Below are positions 21,055 through 33,349 of a stretch of 64,000 nt of DNA, piece by piece. The number at the start of each line of letters is the position of its first letter. The stretch's first letter is position 1. Origin of the DNA: Congeria kusceri (Eukaryota; Mollusca; Bivalvia; Myida; Dreissenidae); contig CM051028.1 of assembly GCA_027627225.1 (NCBI GenBank), positions 17,438,701 to 17,502,700 on the forward strand, read 5' to 3'. The notes under the pieces are model-generated. The model searched no databases, had not been told where the DNA came from, and worked only from the letters and a program-made list of their open reading frames with translations. A program made the position numbers and the translations under genes.

Positions 21055-22032
21055 AATACAAAATCGGCAGGAATGCTGAAACAGTTCTGCAAAAAATGCT
21101 ACAAACATATGTGACCCAATTTCTCTCCTGTGGTGTTGTTGTGACATACCTTGTTGACTGGTTGTCACTTCCTTCCCAACATACATATACAAACTGGTAT
21201 TGTATTGTTTACTGGATGTTGCAGCGTTTCTTAAGCCTCAAATGTAGACTGGTTGTTTACTCAACATCATTGCAGAGTTTGCTGTATGTGTGAAGTGAAT
21301 GAATGCCCTTTGATACCGGACCTGACTATTTGTGGTATGTTTTTGTAGGAGGTGAACCTGGGCTGTATGCAATTATACCCTGATATACCATTGATATTGT
21401 TGATGTACTTGAATTTGATTTGATTGGCAGTTGATCTTGATATTGTAATAACATGATTTGTTGTGCCCTGTGTCGAAAATATGACATCAGAATATAATAA
21501 GTCAAAATTATACAAAGATCTATTTTAGCTAATTATTGTCAACTCAATTTGTAATAAATAAAATTAAAACAGTCAAACTGTGTACTTTCCATGCGACAAT
21601 TATGCCCATAATAATGGTCATACATCAAAATGATGATGTCAACCTGAAAACGTACAATATTCTTGGAAGAAAGCCTTATTAATCGCTGCAATTTCATCAA
21701 GAACAAGACTGGCTGGGTATTTGTGGTACAAATGTTGACCTCTGTGCACTTAGACATTCTATTCACATTCAGTTGTTGCAGTCAGGTCAAAGTCTGAATA
21801 AATAAGCCATATATTCCTGGAATAACTTGCACCCATAGGTTCATCCAACAAGTTCCTGGATATTGCCTGAGATTGTAAGGACTGTCCTATTGTTGTCGTG
21901 TGTGGCTTTATTCTGGTTCTGTTGCACACTTCTTTGCCCCTAGTGGTGATGGCACTGCTAATGATGTTCATGATGTTCAGAAATTGGTGCATTGTGGTTT
22001 TGCTAATTTGGTTACTTACAGTTATATTTTTA
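21055..22032. other. No recognised feature
   Basis: Mixed-composition DNA with short open frames on both strands. I could not match any to a protein family and see no splice-bounded exon. Confidence 0.4.
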
Positions 22033-22369
22033 TGCTCCCACAAAGTGGGAGGCATTTAGCCTTTCACTTGTCTGTCGGTACATCCCTATGTTCCGAAATT
22101 ATGTGGACTTAACTCCTCCTTAACCGCTGGGCGGTTTTTCGCTCAAACTTTCACTGCTGAATAACCTTAACGTGTACGTGATCGTAAAGGAAGGAATTTT
22201 GGCTGCAACCAATTTTGGAAGAAATGTTACCTTTTGTCTTTTCTTCCACTATAGATTATAGAATTATGTGAAAATAAATGTGTGAGGGCAAAAATTAGTT
22301 GTATCGACGTGCTCTTCGTCTGTGTCCAAACATGTATCATGGGGGCATCCGTGTCTGTGAGACATCTAG
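22033..22369 (+). mobile_element. Helentron-like non-autonomous element (TGCCCCCAC family, short)
   Basis: The 5' end TGCTCCCAC follows TTTTTA. Near the 3' end GGGGGCA (22341-22347) is the inverted counterpart, then a hairpin TGTCT-gtg-AGACA (22352-22364) and CTAG (22366-22369) followed by TT. It contains one copy of the core monomer that is repeated in 26395-27489 (TCCTTAACCGCTGGGCGG, AGGAAGGAATTTTGGCTGC). Confidence 0.75.
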
Positions 22370-25169
22370 TTTAAATAATTCATTCATAATCAACCTTTTC
22401 CCTATTCCCTGGTTCTAGGTAGATTTTTATTTTTTTTTATTTGAAGAGTTTGTATTAGTCAAACAGTGCATTTCATAAGCTGGTATCTGTTAACTCTAGA
22501 GCTACAACAGTATTTCGATGCACTGTATTGCAATTTGTGTTTTCTATATTGTATTGAAGTATTCTCTGTTTTTTGGCTTTATATTGCTAGTAGATCCAAG
22601 TTAATCCAATTTAAGCAATTTCTCATGCCCAATACTATAGAAGTCCAATTGAAATTAACATTAAATAAATCTACAAATATCAAGGCATGATACAATTGTA
22701 ACATTTAAATGAAAATAACAGACCTGGCCATTTTGATTTTCCTTAAGACTACAATATGAAATAACGTTGTATTCTCCATGATAAACAATATATTTCCTTA
22801 TATGTCCAAAATGTACAATTATACAAAATGTATCATCATTTATTGTCTAACAATATAATTATTGCAATAAGTTGTTATCTTTTTTTCAATCTATTTCAAT
22901 ACAGTTTTTGCCATATTGTTGCGAATTAACGTGAACAAAACTAGCAAAATACTGTGAGCACACACTACAAATCTGACCGAGACGAAATGCACGGTATTTT
23001 ATCATGGACCACCATGGTCAGCCATGAAAGTTAATGGTTCTGAGACCATGGTCAACCAAGTGTGGTATTGTGCGATTTTATTGACCTGGCACTCATGAAT
23101 ATTCCGTGTATTTTCGTAAATCTATTTTAAGCTACTAACCCAGATAGGAGACTCCGACATGAATATGTATTGATTAAATCCTCAATACGAACCAGTTAAT
23201 CATACATGCCATACGTCCCAGTCTCGCCAGGATTGTCTCGCTTTCGCAAGGTTCGTCCCGGCGTCCCGCTCAGATGCATTTTGTCCCGGTCAACCACAAA
23301 AATCGATTTTAGTGTGCTTTATTGGGTCAACAATTAACTTAACATCGTAATCTCTTAATTGGTCCCTGTGACAACAATGCCCGTCAGCCGCATGTCAAAG
23401 AGGAGCAGAAATTATTGTTTGGTTTGGTCCGGATTTTAGCGCCTACAATGCTTGTCATTGACACCTGTATTTTGTGAAAAACAATCATCCGACCCGCGCA
23501 ACATCAGAGTGTAACAGTCGACGTCATCAGCTAATATCGCGCATGCCATCCATGGCAATGTCTTTTCTCCGCTGTCGCTCTGATTAGCAGCTGAATTACA
23601 GCATTGGGTTGTGAAAAACGTGCTACACGTGGAGGTCGTTTACAGTAACTGTATGTCATAAATCAATACTGACCTATCTGAACGGCAATAAAATTATCGA
23701 TACTGCGTAACTGCTTGTTATTGTAAAGGACATGTTTATGGTGACAAAAGACCGAGTAACAATATGTACTGCCCATCATTCGAGATACATATACCCAATT
23801 TTGTTGTTTTACGAAAGTTGTATACAAAAGTAAACATGGTCAACCATGGTAGCTGAATATGGTAGTCCATGGTCGGCAGTCAAATACTGACAAAAATAAT
23901 TAATTATCCTGAATCAGTAATTTGGCTTGTACTCACTCTTCATAATGCATAATGGGTGTTTTATAAAATATTTACTTAAAATGTTATATATGTTATTTGT
24001 CTTTAATGCTCTGTTTAAATTACCTGGATGATACAGAGCAATAATAATAATAATTATTGTTGTTTTATGTCTTAATTAATTCATACAAGGTCTATACTTG
24101 CTCTGGAGGTTATGGGGAGACAATTAAATACATTTATATAATGGGATGATAGCCAGTTTGTGAGAAGAAAATTACAAGAAATATGCTATACTGGTATAAT
24201 CTGGAGATAGAAGGGATTTTTCTATTATATAAACATTGTTTTAATGCCCATGTGGTGTTACCATAGATTTGCATGCATACATTAGGATTGTGTTTTATTG
24301 GATGTTACGATCTTCAAATTGGCGGCTTTTGAAAGATAGCCAGACTTGTATGCTCCTATTTGGATCCTTCGAATAGCTGTTCAGAAATATAGCACGTTAT
24401 AAATACAATTTTCATAATGTTTTTAATTAATGTTAATGATACTTATTTAAATACCATGAGCCAGTAATAGAAATCTGCACAAATTAAACTGTATCCCATT
24501 CAGACACATTATAAGGACATAAAGGCGCTAATTGCATCAATAAAACAGTGATATCCAATTCAAAAACAAATAATGTTATTTTACTGTATTATTTATGTAC
24601 CTAAATATAACATCCAATTTGATGTAAATTCCCATATTATTGTCATACAAATATTAATAAGATTTGAAATAGACATTTTTGCCAGTAAAATATAGATTTC
24701 AGGTTATCCGAATGTTTTGTTCAAATAGTGTTGTCCATTTATTGCAGCTGCTAATGTGGGTTAATTATAATGATCCTACCTGCTAAAGTGAAATCAAATT
24801 TTACTCCTGTTTCTTAGAAATGACCAGTTATCATTATCTTGACTGCTAGTTTATTAGTATGCAGTTATAATCCAGACAGTTGCGTTTTTTTCTCTCCAGT
24901 TTTCAAGTTCGAGATAATAAGTTGAGAACTCTGAAAATAATTCACAAAGCTCTGTAGTAATAACTTCAGTGAATTACATTAAAATCTTAACATTTGGTGG
25001 GTGTTTAATTTAAAGTTTAATTGTATTAAATGGTTTTTTTCTGGCAAAGAATCAACAGATGCTATTTTTATTTTACCATAATTATTTCAAATATAACTAA
25101 TTGATTCTAAAATACAACATTTAATTTGAAATGTATAAGTTAGTATAACGTAAGTTAAGATTCTGCTTA
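22370..25169. other. AT-rich DNA with a possible inverted-repeat element
   Basis: No gene seen. ATGGACCACCATGGTCAGCC near 23004 and, in inverted orientation, TACCATGGTTGACCATG-like sequence near 23832-23880 could be ends of an element of about 890 bp. The interior includes a GC-rich patch (23210-23290) with GTCCCGGCGTCCCG. The remainder is AT-rich. Confidence 0.4.
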
Positions 25170-25980
25170 GAAGATTAATCATAATGGCTCCAGATGTTAT
25201 TTGTACAAAGTCCTAAGAAGGATGTGGGACAGAGGTGTCGTAATTTGGTACATGTTCACAACAATACATACATCATTCTGGTTCCAGTTGGCATTGCTAT
25301 TTTAATGAGCAGATGCAGGTTTATTTGCTGCTTGCAAACAATTTAATTAGAAATTTTACAACTTAAGATTTTCCTTGGGAGCTTTATCTATATGGCCCCA
25401 GCTGTAATTCGTTATCAGGTGTGGACAGAGGTGTTCTGTGGTACATCGCCAAGGCAATGCCTACATCATTCTGGTTCCGGTTGCCATTGCTACTTCAATA
25501 AGCAGACGCTGGTGTGGGACAGAGGTGTCGTTTGGTACATCGTCATGGGAATACTTACATCATTCTGGTTCCGGTTGGCATTTCTATTTTAATAAGCAGA
25601 TGCTGGTATATTTTCAGACAATTAAATTTAACTATTTTCACTTCAGTATAACTTAAGATTTTCTGCCAGCTTTATCTACTGGTATATGGCCCCAGCTGTA
25701 ATTTGATATAAGGTGTGGGACAGAGGTGTCCTGTGGTACATAACCAAGGCAATGCCTACATCATTCTGGTTCCGGTTGGCATTCCTATTTTATTAAACAG
25801 ACGCTGGTATATTAGCAGACAATTTAATTGAAAAAATTTCATACAAGTATAACTCGGTTCCAGTGGGTATTGCTATTTCAATAAGCAGACGCCGGTGTGG
25901 TACATGGTCAAGGCAATACCTACGTCATTTTGGTTCCGGTTGTCTTTGCTATTTCAATAAGCAGATGCAGAATATGCACA
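25170..25980 (+). repeat. Irregular tandem duplication (ATCATTCTGGTTCCGGTTG units)
   Basis: Five or six partial copies of a segment containing GTGGGACAGAGGTGTC, TGGTACAT, CTACATCATTCTGGTTCC and TTCAATAAGCAGACGCTGGT, with spacing from about 80 to 300 bp. Some longer copies start with GCTTTATCTA(..)TATGGCCCCAGCTGT. Open frames across it reflect the repetition. Confidence 0.75.
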
Positions 25981-26394
25981 ACTACAAGTGATTCTGAAGC
26001 TCTGTAATTTCCTGATTTTCAGATATATTTATTGTCAAGTGAAGCCATCTCAGGTGACTATGAGGAGTAGTTGGAGTTCATTTCTTCATGTGTATACCTT
26101 TTTGGTAGGTCAAAGAGGCAATAACAACAGCAACTGAAGGTTTGTCTATGAGCAGCCATGCTTTTTGTGACAGCTCCTTAAAGGATTGTGTCGGGCCCAT
26201 TTTGATTATGTAATAACTTTTTTTTTATGAAATTTATTGTCGTTGTGTAGCTAATTATTGTATGATGTAACGTTTCTGTCTGTTAAATATCGCATCTATT
26301 GGTTACTTGTGGTTAAAATATTAATTGTAATGTGCACAGTTTCGGTTCTTAGATAGATTGATGTAAGCACATAGATATTACATAGATATTTTTA

Positions 26395-27489
26395 TGCCCC
26401 CACAAAGTTACGTACGTCCTGAAATTATGTGGACTCAAGTCCTCTTTAACGGCTGGGCGGATCTCGCTCAAATTTTCACAGCTGAACAACCTTGATGTGT
26501 AGATGATCATTAAGGAAGGAATTTTTTGCAGAATTATGGCCCTATGATATTTTTTCCACTATATATACTTTATGAACTTGTGTGGACTCGACTCTTCTCT
26601 AACGGCTGGGCTTCTCTCAAACTTTCACAGGTGAACAACTTTAATGTGTAGGTGATTGTATAGGAAGGAACTTTGGCTGCAACCAATTTTGGCAGAATTA
26701 TGGCCCTTTGACATTTTTTCCACTATATATACTTCATGAAATTTTGTGGACTCAATTCCTCTTTAATGGCTGGGCAGAGTTCGCACAAACTTTCACAGCT
26801 GAACAACCTTAATGTGTAAGTGGTCATAAAGTAAGGAATTTTAGCTGTGACCAACTTTGGCAGATTTATGGCCCTTTGACATTTTTTTCACTTTGTATAC
26901 TTCATGATCTTTTGTGGACTTCACTTCTCTTTAACGGCTAGCTGGATTTCGCTCAGACTTTCACAGCTGAACAACCTTAATGTGTAGGTGATCGTAGAGG
27001 AAGGAATTTTGGCTGCGACCAATTTTGGCAGAATTAGGGCCCTTTGACATTTTTTCCACTATATATACTTCATGAATTTTGTGGACTCAACTCTTCTTTA
27101 ACGGCTGGGCAGATTTGGCACCAACTTTCACTTAAACTTAATGTGTAGGTGATCGTAAAGGAGGAAATTTGGCTGTGACCAATTTTAGCAGAATTATGGC
27201 CCTTTGACATTTTTTCCACTATATATACTTCATTAAATTTTATGGACTCAACTCCTCTTTAACGGCTGGGCGGATTTGGCTCAAATTTAATGTGTAGGTC
27301 ATCATGAAGGAAGGAATTTTGGTTGCGACCAACATTTGGCAGTTTTATGGCTCTTTGTCTTTTTTTCAACTTTAGAATTTATATGACAATAAATTTGTGA
27401 AGGCAAACATTTTTGTTTGCGACACGCCCTTTGTCTGTGTCCAAACATGCGTTGTGGGGGTGGGGCATCCGTGTATGTGACAAATCTAG
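26395..27489 (+). mobile_element. Helentron-like non-autonomous element (TGCCCCCAC family, arrayed)
   Basis: It starts TGCCCCCAC after TTTTTA. About six roughly 145-bp monomers (CTCTTTAACGGCTGGGCGGA, TTTCACAGCTGAACAACCTT, AAGGAAGGAATTTTGGCTGC, ATGGCCCTTTGACATTTTTT) are followed by the inverted end motif (GTGGGGGTGGGGCA, 27454-27467) and the end ATCTAG|TT at 27489. The short relative at 22033-22369 has one monomer and the same ends. Confidence 0.8.
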
Positions 27490-28167
27490 TTGTAGTTTCA
27501 TTTTGTCATATGTTATTATTTATAATTTTGAGAGGTATGATGTCACGGTGCATAGGAAACCTTTCAATAATTTATATTGTTGCTGTACAGCAGATTGATA
27601 GCCGTATTTATAGAAAGTTCTGTTAATATGAACAAATTTGTGAAATACACAAAGTACTCAAAAGCCTTAATCCAAAAAAAATAATTGATGAATTCTTTAA
27701 AAAAAAATAAAAAAATCCTAGAATGTCTCAACAACTGGACGACAAATCTGAGTGTCCATTAACAATTATACTATTGACCTCAAAAGCCTAATACATTTGT
27801 TGAACACAACTCAAAAGCCTTATTAAACGTTAACAATTTGTGATTTCTTGAAAAAGAAAGAATTATTTTTGCTAGAATGTCTTGCTGACTCAAGACAAAT
27901 TTGTAGGACAGGGGGCAATGCCCAGAAGGTCATATCTTAACAACTATTGTCAACCTGAAATGACCAATTCTCAGGCAATGTCATCTGTAAAAGGATTAAG
28001 AGAGTGAATTTACTCAATGTTATTTAGTCTGACCGCATTCCTAAGGTATTCAACTATCACCTTATTCAGAAATGTGTCACAACTTGAAATATATAGAAGT
28101 AGTTCACAGTTGCATTGAATTGCAATGTTGTTGTATTGTGACTTGCTATGTAATCTGGCCTGTTGCT
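27490..28167. other. No recognised feature
   Basis: AT-rich. CTCAAAAGCCTTA(AT)TA recurs near 27658, 27780 and 27810, suggesting a degraded repeat. Confidence 0.4.
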
Positions 28168-30235
28168 TGTTTGTTTGTTTGGGTTTTTCGCCATTTTTAG
28201 CTCACCTGCGCACAACATGCTTATTGTGAGCTTTTGTGATCGCCTTTTGTCTGTCGTCCTTTGTGCGTCGTCAACAGTTACCTCGTTAACACTCTAGAAG
28301 TCGCCTTTTTTGCTCAATCTTCATGAAACTTAGTCAGAACATTTGTCCCAATGACATCTCGGCTGAGTTCGAATCTGGGTCACGTGGGGTCAAAAACTAG
28401 GTCACTAGGTCAAATTGAAGAAAAAGCTTGTTAACACTCTAGAAGTCACATTTTTTGCCCAATCTTCATGAAACTTGGTCAGAACATTTGTCCCAATAAT
28501 ATCTCAGCCGAGTTCGAATCTGGGTCAAGTTGGGTCAAAAACTAGGTCACTAGGTCAAAGTGAAGAAAAAGCTTTTTTGCACTCTAGACTTGGTCCAATG
28601 ATATCTTGGCAGAGTTCGAATCTGGGTCACGTGGGTTTAAATACTAGGTCAAATTGAAGAAAAAGCTTGTTAACTCTCTAGAAGTCGCATTTTTTGCTCA
28701 ATCTTCATGAAACTTAGTCAGAACATTTGTCCCAATGACATCTCGGCCGAGTTCGAATCTGGGTCACTAGGGTCAAAAACTAGGTCACTAGGTCAAATTG
28801 AGGAAAAAGCTTGTTAACACTCTAGAAGTAACATTTTTTGCCCAATCTTCATGAAATTTCGTCAGAACATTTGTCTTTTTGACATGTTGGCCAAGTTCAA
28901 ATCTGGGTCATGTGGGGTCAAAAGTAGGTCACTAGGTCAAATTGAAGAAAAAGCTTGTCACTCTTAATGTTACATTTTTTGCCCAATCTTCATGAAACTT
29001 GTTCAGAACATTTTTCCCAATGATATCTCGGCCTAGTTTGAATCTGAGTCATGTGGGGTCAAAAACTAGGTCACTAGGTCAAATTGAAGAAAAAGCTTGT
29101 TAACACTAGAAGTCACATTTTTTTGCCCAATCTTCATGAAATTTGGTCAGAACATTTGTCCCAATGATATCTCGGCCGAGTTCAAAACTGGGTAATGTGG
29201 GGTCAAAAACTAGGTCACTTGGTCAAATTGAAGAAAAAGCTTGTCAACACTCTAGAAGTCAAATTGTTTGCCCAATCAACATGAAACATGCTCAGAACAT
29301 TTGTCCTGATGATATCTCGGCCGAGTTCGAAAATGGTTCAGCTCTGTTGAATTATGCCAAAGGGCAGGGCAGTTTTCCTTGTGAACATTCTAGTAGTCAC
29401 ATTTTTGCCAAATCAGCATGAAACTTGCTCAGAACCTTTGTTCTTATGATATCTTGGCTGAGTTGGATAATGGTTCCACTCTGCTGAAAAACGTGGCTGT
29501 CATGGGGCCGGGAAGTTTTCCTTATACGGGTATTATGAAAACTTTAAAAAGCTTGTGAACACTCTAAAGGCAACATTTATTGCCCAATCTGCATGAAACT
29601 TGCCCGGATCCTTTGTTCCAATGATATCTCGGCAGAGTTTGAAAATGGCTCATGTGTGGTCAAAAACTAGGTTACTAGGTCAAATATAAAAAAAATGTGA
29701 AAACTCTAGTTTTGCCTAATCTTCATGAAAATTGCTCAGAACATTTGTTTCAATAATAATTTGTAGAAGTTCAAACTGGGTCATGTGGGGTAAAAAAACT
29801 AGGTCACCATGGCAAAATTGAAAAAAAAGTTTGAAAACATTCTTGAGGCCACTTATCGGCCAATCATCACAAAAATTGCTCAGAACAGTTTAGTTCCTTA
29901 GCCTCTCAGACGAGCGACCTCGGGCCATTTGGCCCTCTTGTTAACAGTATTTCAGTCATATCACGGCGGTCAGTTAACCTACTCTCACTGCTACTCAGTG
30001 AACCTACTCACACGGCAAGCTTAGCCGATCGAAGCGGTTTACCAGTATTATTAGTGCACATACCCATGCCAGTAACTGACAACTGCCCTACTTGAATCAG
30101 AGGTTACGGGGAAAAATGACCGTAAAAATAATTTCATGACCAATCCAACACATAATTTATGTGGCCGAGCTGGAGCTCGAACTTGCGATCCCCGGATTGA
30201 CAGTCAGGTGCGCTACCAACTGAGCTAGCAAAAAA
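28168..30235 (-). mobile_element. tRNA-derived SINE split by a later insertion
   Basis: The minus-strand SINE head lies at about 30235-30150 (GCTAGCTCAGTTGGTAGCGC, box B AAGTTCGAGCT). The body runs down to 29944 (TCAGTTACTGGCATGGG, GGTTAACTGACCGCC). The 3' tail (GGCGAAAAACCCAAACAAAC in minus sense) is displaced to 28168-28195. The interruption is the 1741-bp element at 28200-29940. Unsplit relatives are at 54917, 58646 and 63458. Confidence 0.88.
28200..29940 (+). mobile_element. Helentron-like element, GCTCACCTG family, inserted in a SINE
   Basis: The 5' end is GCTCACCTGCG. The interior has about ten monomers of roughly 150 bp (AATCTTCATGAAACTTGGTC, CAATGATATCTCGGCCGAGT, TAGGTCACTAGGTCAAATTG). 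At the 3' end are CTCAGACGAGC (29904-29914), a 6-bp hairpin GGGCCA-tt-TGGCCC (29922-29935), and CTTG at 29937-29940. TTA flanks both sides. Its core is unrelated to that of 56691-58263 although the ends match. Confidence 0.88.
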
Positions 30236-30630
30236 ATACCACATATTACAGCTTGTTCATATGATGCACGAACATGATCTGTTATTTGTTCTATATGATG
30301 CTTGGTGTTGAAATCTTGTCAACAAGAAGGGATTTAGCTGATAGTTGTATTTACTTCATTTCATCGTGCCTCAGAAAGTTGCAATTCTGTTGCTCTGGTA
30401 AAAATTAAACCATCGAGTTATTAAATTGTATTTCAATTGAATTAATATTCTCGTTTATTGCTGTTTAATTTGAATTGCAATGCTATGAGGTTAAAGTTTA
30501 TTTCCAAGTATGTGTATTGTGATCAATTCTGGGCTAAGTGGTAAGTTCGGCTTGCCTTTAAACCTGTTTAAACACCCAAAGCTTTGCATTGACCTTTCCA
30601 AAGCAGTGACCAGTGTTTTAATCATTTTTA
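30236..30630. other. No recognised feature
   Basis: AT-rich; nothing gene-like. Confidence 0.4.
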
Positions 30631-31328
30631 GCTCGACTTTTTGAAGACTGTTGTCTGCATCAGCGTCTGCGTTAGTTAAGTTTTTTGGTTAAGTTTTTTT
30701 TTCCATTTCTCACAAACAATCAAATGTAACCATTTGAAACTTTCAATACTTGTTCACTATCAAAAGGGTACTCATTACAACAAGGAAGGTAACCCTGTGA
30801 TTTGTATTTCCAGAGTTATCTGCCCTTGTTTGGACTTAAAACTTAACATATTTTAATAATTTTTTAGTAAATATAAAATTTCTCAATAACTATGACAGAC
30901 ATTAAATTGAAACTCAAGGTACTTATGTATGGTGCTGTCACCATTCTAAAGACAAGAGGAGGTAACTCTTTCAAGGATTTTTTTTGAGTTATTACCCTTT
31001 TTTAGAGTTACAATTTGCCTTTTAAATCAAATTTCTCAATACCTATATGAGGTATTGACTTGAAACTCAAAGTACTTGATCACAGTGATGAACTTATTCT
31101 GTAGACAAGAGGAGGTAACCCTATCAAGGACTTTGCTTGAGTAATTGCCTTTTTTTCTTAAAACTTAGAAATTCCGCTTTAGGTCAAATTTCTCAATATC
31201 TATAAGAGGTATTTACTTGAAATTCAAAATACTTCATGACAGTGATAAAGTTATTATATAAACAAAAGCCCATAGTACTATCAAATATGAGAAAGTCGAG
31301 CGTCCAGCACCGGTAGGCGGTGCTCTTG
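30631..31328 (+). mobile_element. Helentron-like element, GCTCGACTTT family
   Basis: 5' GCTCGACTTT (30631-30640) has a perfect inverted copy AAAGTCGAGC at 31292-31301, set in from the 3' end. That copy is followed by the hairpin GCACCG-gtagg-CGGTGC (31307-31323) and TCTTG. TTA flanks at 30628-30630 and 31329-31331. The interior has about four roughly 145-bp monomers (TTTCTCAATA(A/C)CTAT, TTGAAACTCAA(A/G)GTACTT, GACAAGAGGAGGTAAC). No coding capacity. Confidence 0.88.
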
Positions 31329-32230
31329 TTATGTTTTGTGTTGTGTAGTATGTATTGTCCTGTACGGGGATATTATCTATTAAAGTGTTATATAATTGTG
31401 TTATTTTTAGTTGTATATCATTTTAACATCGTTACAATTTCTGACTGATGTATTATGAGGGTTGAGTGTGAAACTATTGTATCTGATATAGAAATATTGA
31501 GCAGATACATCATTTTGACGCTTAAGTCTTGTTAAATATATTAAAAGCCTTAAAGATACCTGTAATACCAAAGTTGTATCAGTTTATTTATGACATGTTA
31601 ATTTGAACTGTTAAACTTGTTGACTTATAAAATGTATTCCATTTGACTCTTGAGTGTTCTTGTTAATGTGGTATTAAGAAGTTAATATTTGAACTAATAA
31701 TAAAAAAACAACCATGATTGATGGATGGATTGATTGATTGATTGATTGATTGTAGCATAAAAAGGTAAAATAAAATAAAACTGTTGCAGTTTTTATTTTC
31801 ATCAGTTTTCGTTTCAGTGTTGCTCAAACGCAACATGTTCAGCTCATAATAATTGCAATTCTGACACCACTAATATTCACATGCACCAGTAACATCTGCC
31901 AGTTACCAGACATAATCCTTCCATAATTGGGCCAATTAGTATTCATGCAGGTGATTATTAGTCAGTAAATGCATGCTATTTTTGTAAAGTCTGCTGTAAT
32001 TGTCTGTCACAATTTTGATGATGATTGGTGCTACTGGCCTTGCTGCAATGATCGGTTATGACATCAAATCAATACTGTATAATTTGTGTTTTTGCTGTCA
32101 TACATCGTTGCTGTATTCGCGGAAGGTAACCAAAAAAATTACATAGCTTATTATATAGTGGTCTACCCGTTGAATGAATGTTGTTACGTATATCGTCACT
32201 CCTTAGTAGTTGTGGCATACTTTGACCGAA
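31329..32230. repeat. AT-rich DNA with a TGAT microsatellite
   Basis: A (GATG/GATT)n tract lies at 31716-31752. No gene elsewhere in this stretch. Confidence 0.7.
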
Positions 32231-32287
32231 ATATGTCAGTTATTTAATGAGCCCGCAGGGCGAGAATTAAATAATTAACATATTGCT
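32231..32287. repeat. Short foldback hairpin
   Basis: The arms AATATGTCAGTTATTTAAT and ATTAAATAATTAACATATT are inverted copies around a loop GAGCCCGCAGGGCGAGA. It resembles the loop style of the foldback at 62795 (GAGGGCGATAGCCCGAG). Confidence 0.7.
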
Positions 32288-32357
32288 GTCAACTGGTGCT
32301 ACAAGTGTTTTATACCATATTTACCAATCACATCGCAACTTTCTACAATGCCGATTC

Positions 32358-32481
32358 CAATGGGTAGTTCCTAGACGTCACGTAATGTCAATGGGCAGTT
32401 CCTAGACGTCACGTGATGTCAATGGGCAGTTCCTAGACGTCACGTGATGTCAATGGGTAGTTCTTAGACATCACGTGATGT
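32358..32481 (+). repeat. 31-bp minisatellite carrying CRE and E-box motifs
   Basis: Exactly four 31-bp copies start at 32358, 32389, 32420 and 32451. Each contains TAGACGTCACGTGATGTC or a variant, merging the palindrome GACGTC (CRE core TGACG in inverse) with CACGTG (E-box). Copies 2 and 3 are identical; copy 1 has CACGTA and copy 4 has GACATCACGTG. Confidence 0.9.
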
Positions 32482-33231
32482 CTAACATGCTTGACATCTG
32501 TGCCGTTTCAGCAGGATACTTATTGCACGATAAGCTTGCATATTAGGCTCCGCCCACCAATTACTGTTCTGGTATTACTGTTATTGAATACTGGAAAACA
32601 AAGAAAACTCTGAAATATGGTACAATCATTGTTTTACCCCAATCAGCAGACAATTAGCAGTTATCACATGCTGTATTTAGAAACATTTTGTGATGTAAAT
32701 TATAATACATTCATTAAATATTTCTCCAATTTGGAAACCAAAGTTGTCAAATAACAATATTATCATAAAATCATGAACATCTAAAACATTAAATTGGATT
32801 TTTAGAACTTTCATTAACAATTCAATACATATAAATTACTGGTCATAATGAGATTTTTAACCTGTGAATCTGAGACAGGTATAATGTCTGACCGGACCAA
32901 TTAATTTTTGAAAATAAAATCTGAGGTGCTTCATGATAAAATCATGAGTGTAGTATAGTTGGCATTTTAAATTTTGGTTTAAGAATTTTGTTACTTTTTG
33001 TTATCACCATGTTTTGAATTGGCACTAAGGCGTACAATTTTTTAAAAATTTGTTTCAGGTTACCCGACGTACTCTAAAAAAAATGCCCTGACCCTAGAAC
33101 ATTTTAATGGGTTTGTCAGATATTTTTTTGTTTTATTAACTTTTTTTCAATAATTTCATGTATTTTTTTGGATAAATAAGTGTTTTGTTTTGATAGCATC
33201 CACTTATAAACAATGTTTAAGGATATTACTG
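32482..33231. other. No recognised feature
   Basis: AT-rich with poly-T tracts. Confidence 0.4.
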
Positions 33232-33349
33232 AAAAATACCATAAAAGCGGAAAGTGCCATCCCGAATTAGCCTGTGCGGACTGCACAGGCTAATCCAGGA
33301 CGACACTTTACGCACATGCATTAAGTCCGGTTTTCCCACGACGCCCCTC
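33232..33349. mobile_element. Truncated GAGGC-family MITE (right half)
   Basis: The right half of the family only: GCGGAAAGTGCCATCC, GATTAGCCTGTGCGG, and TTTTCCCACGACGCCCCTC, followed by ATTT (33350-33353). The left half is absent. Confidence 0.82.

Noticed and set aside
28475..29421. Similar short frames (also at 38309-38623)
   Set aside because: They are translations of the monomer of the GCTCACCTG elements and recur wherever the monomer occurs.
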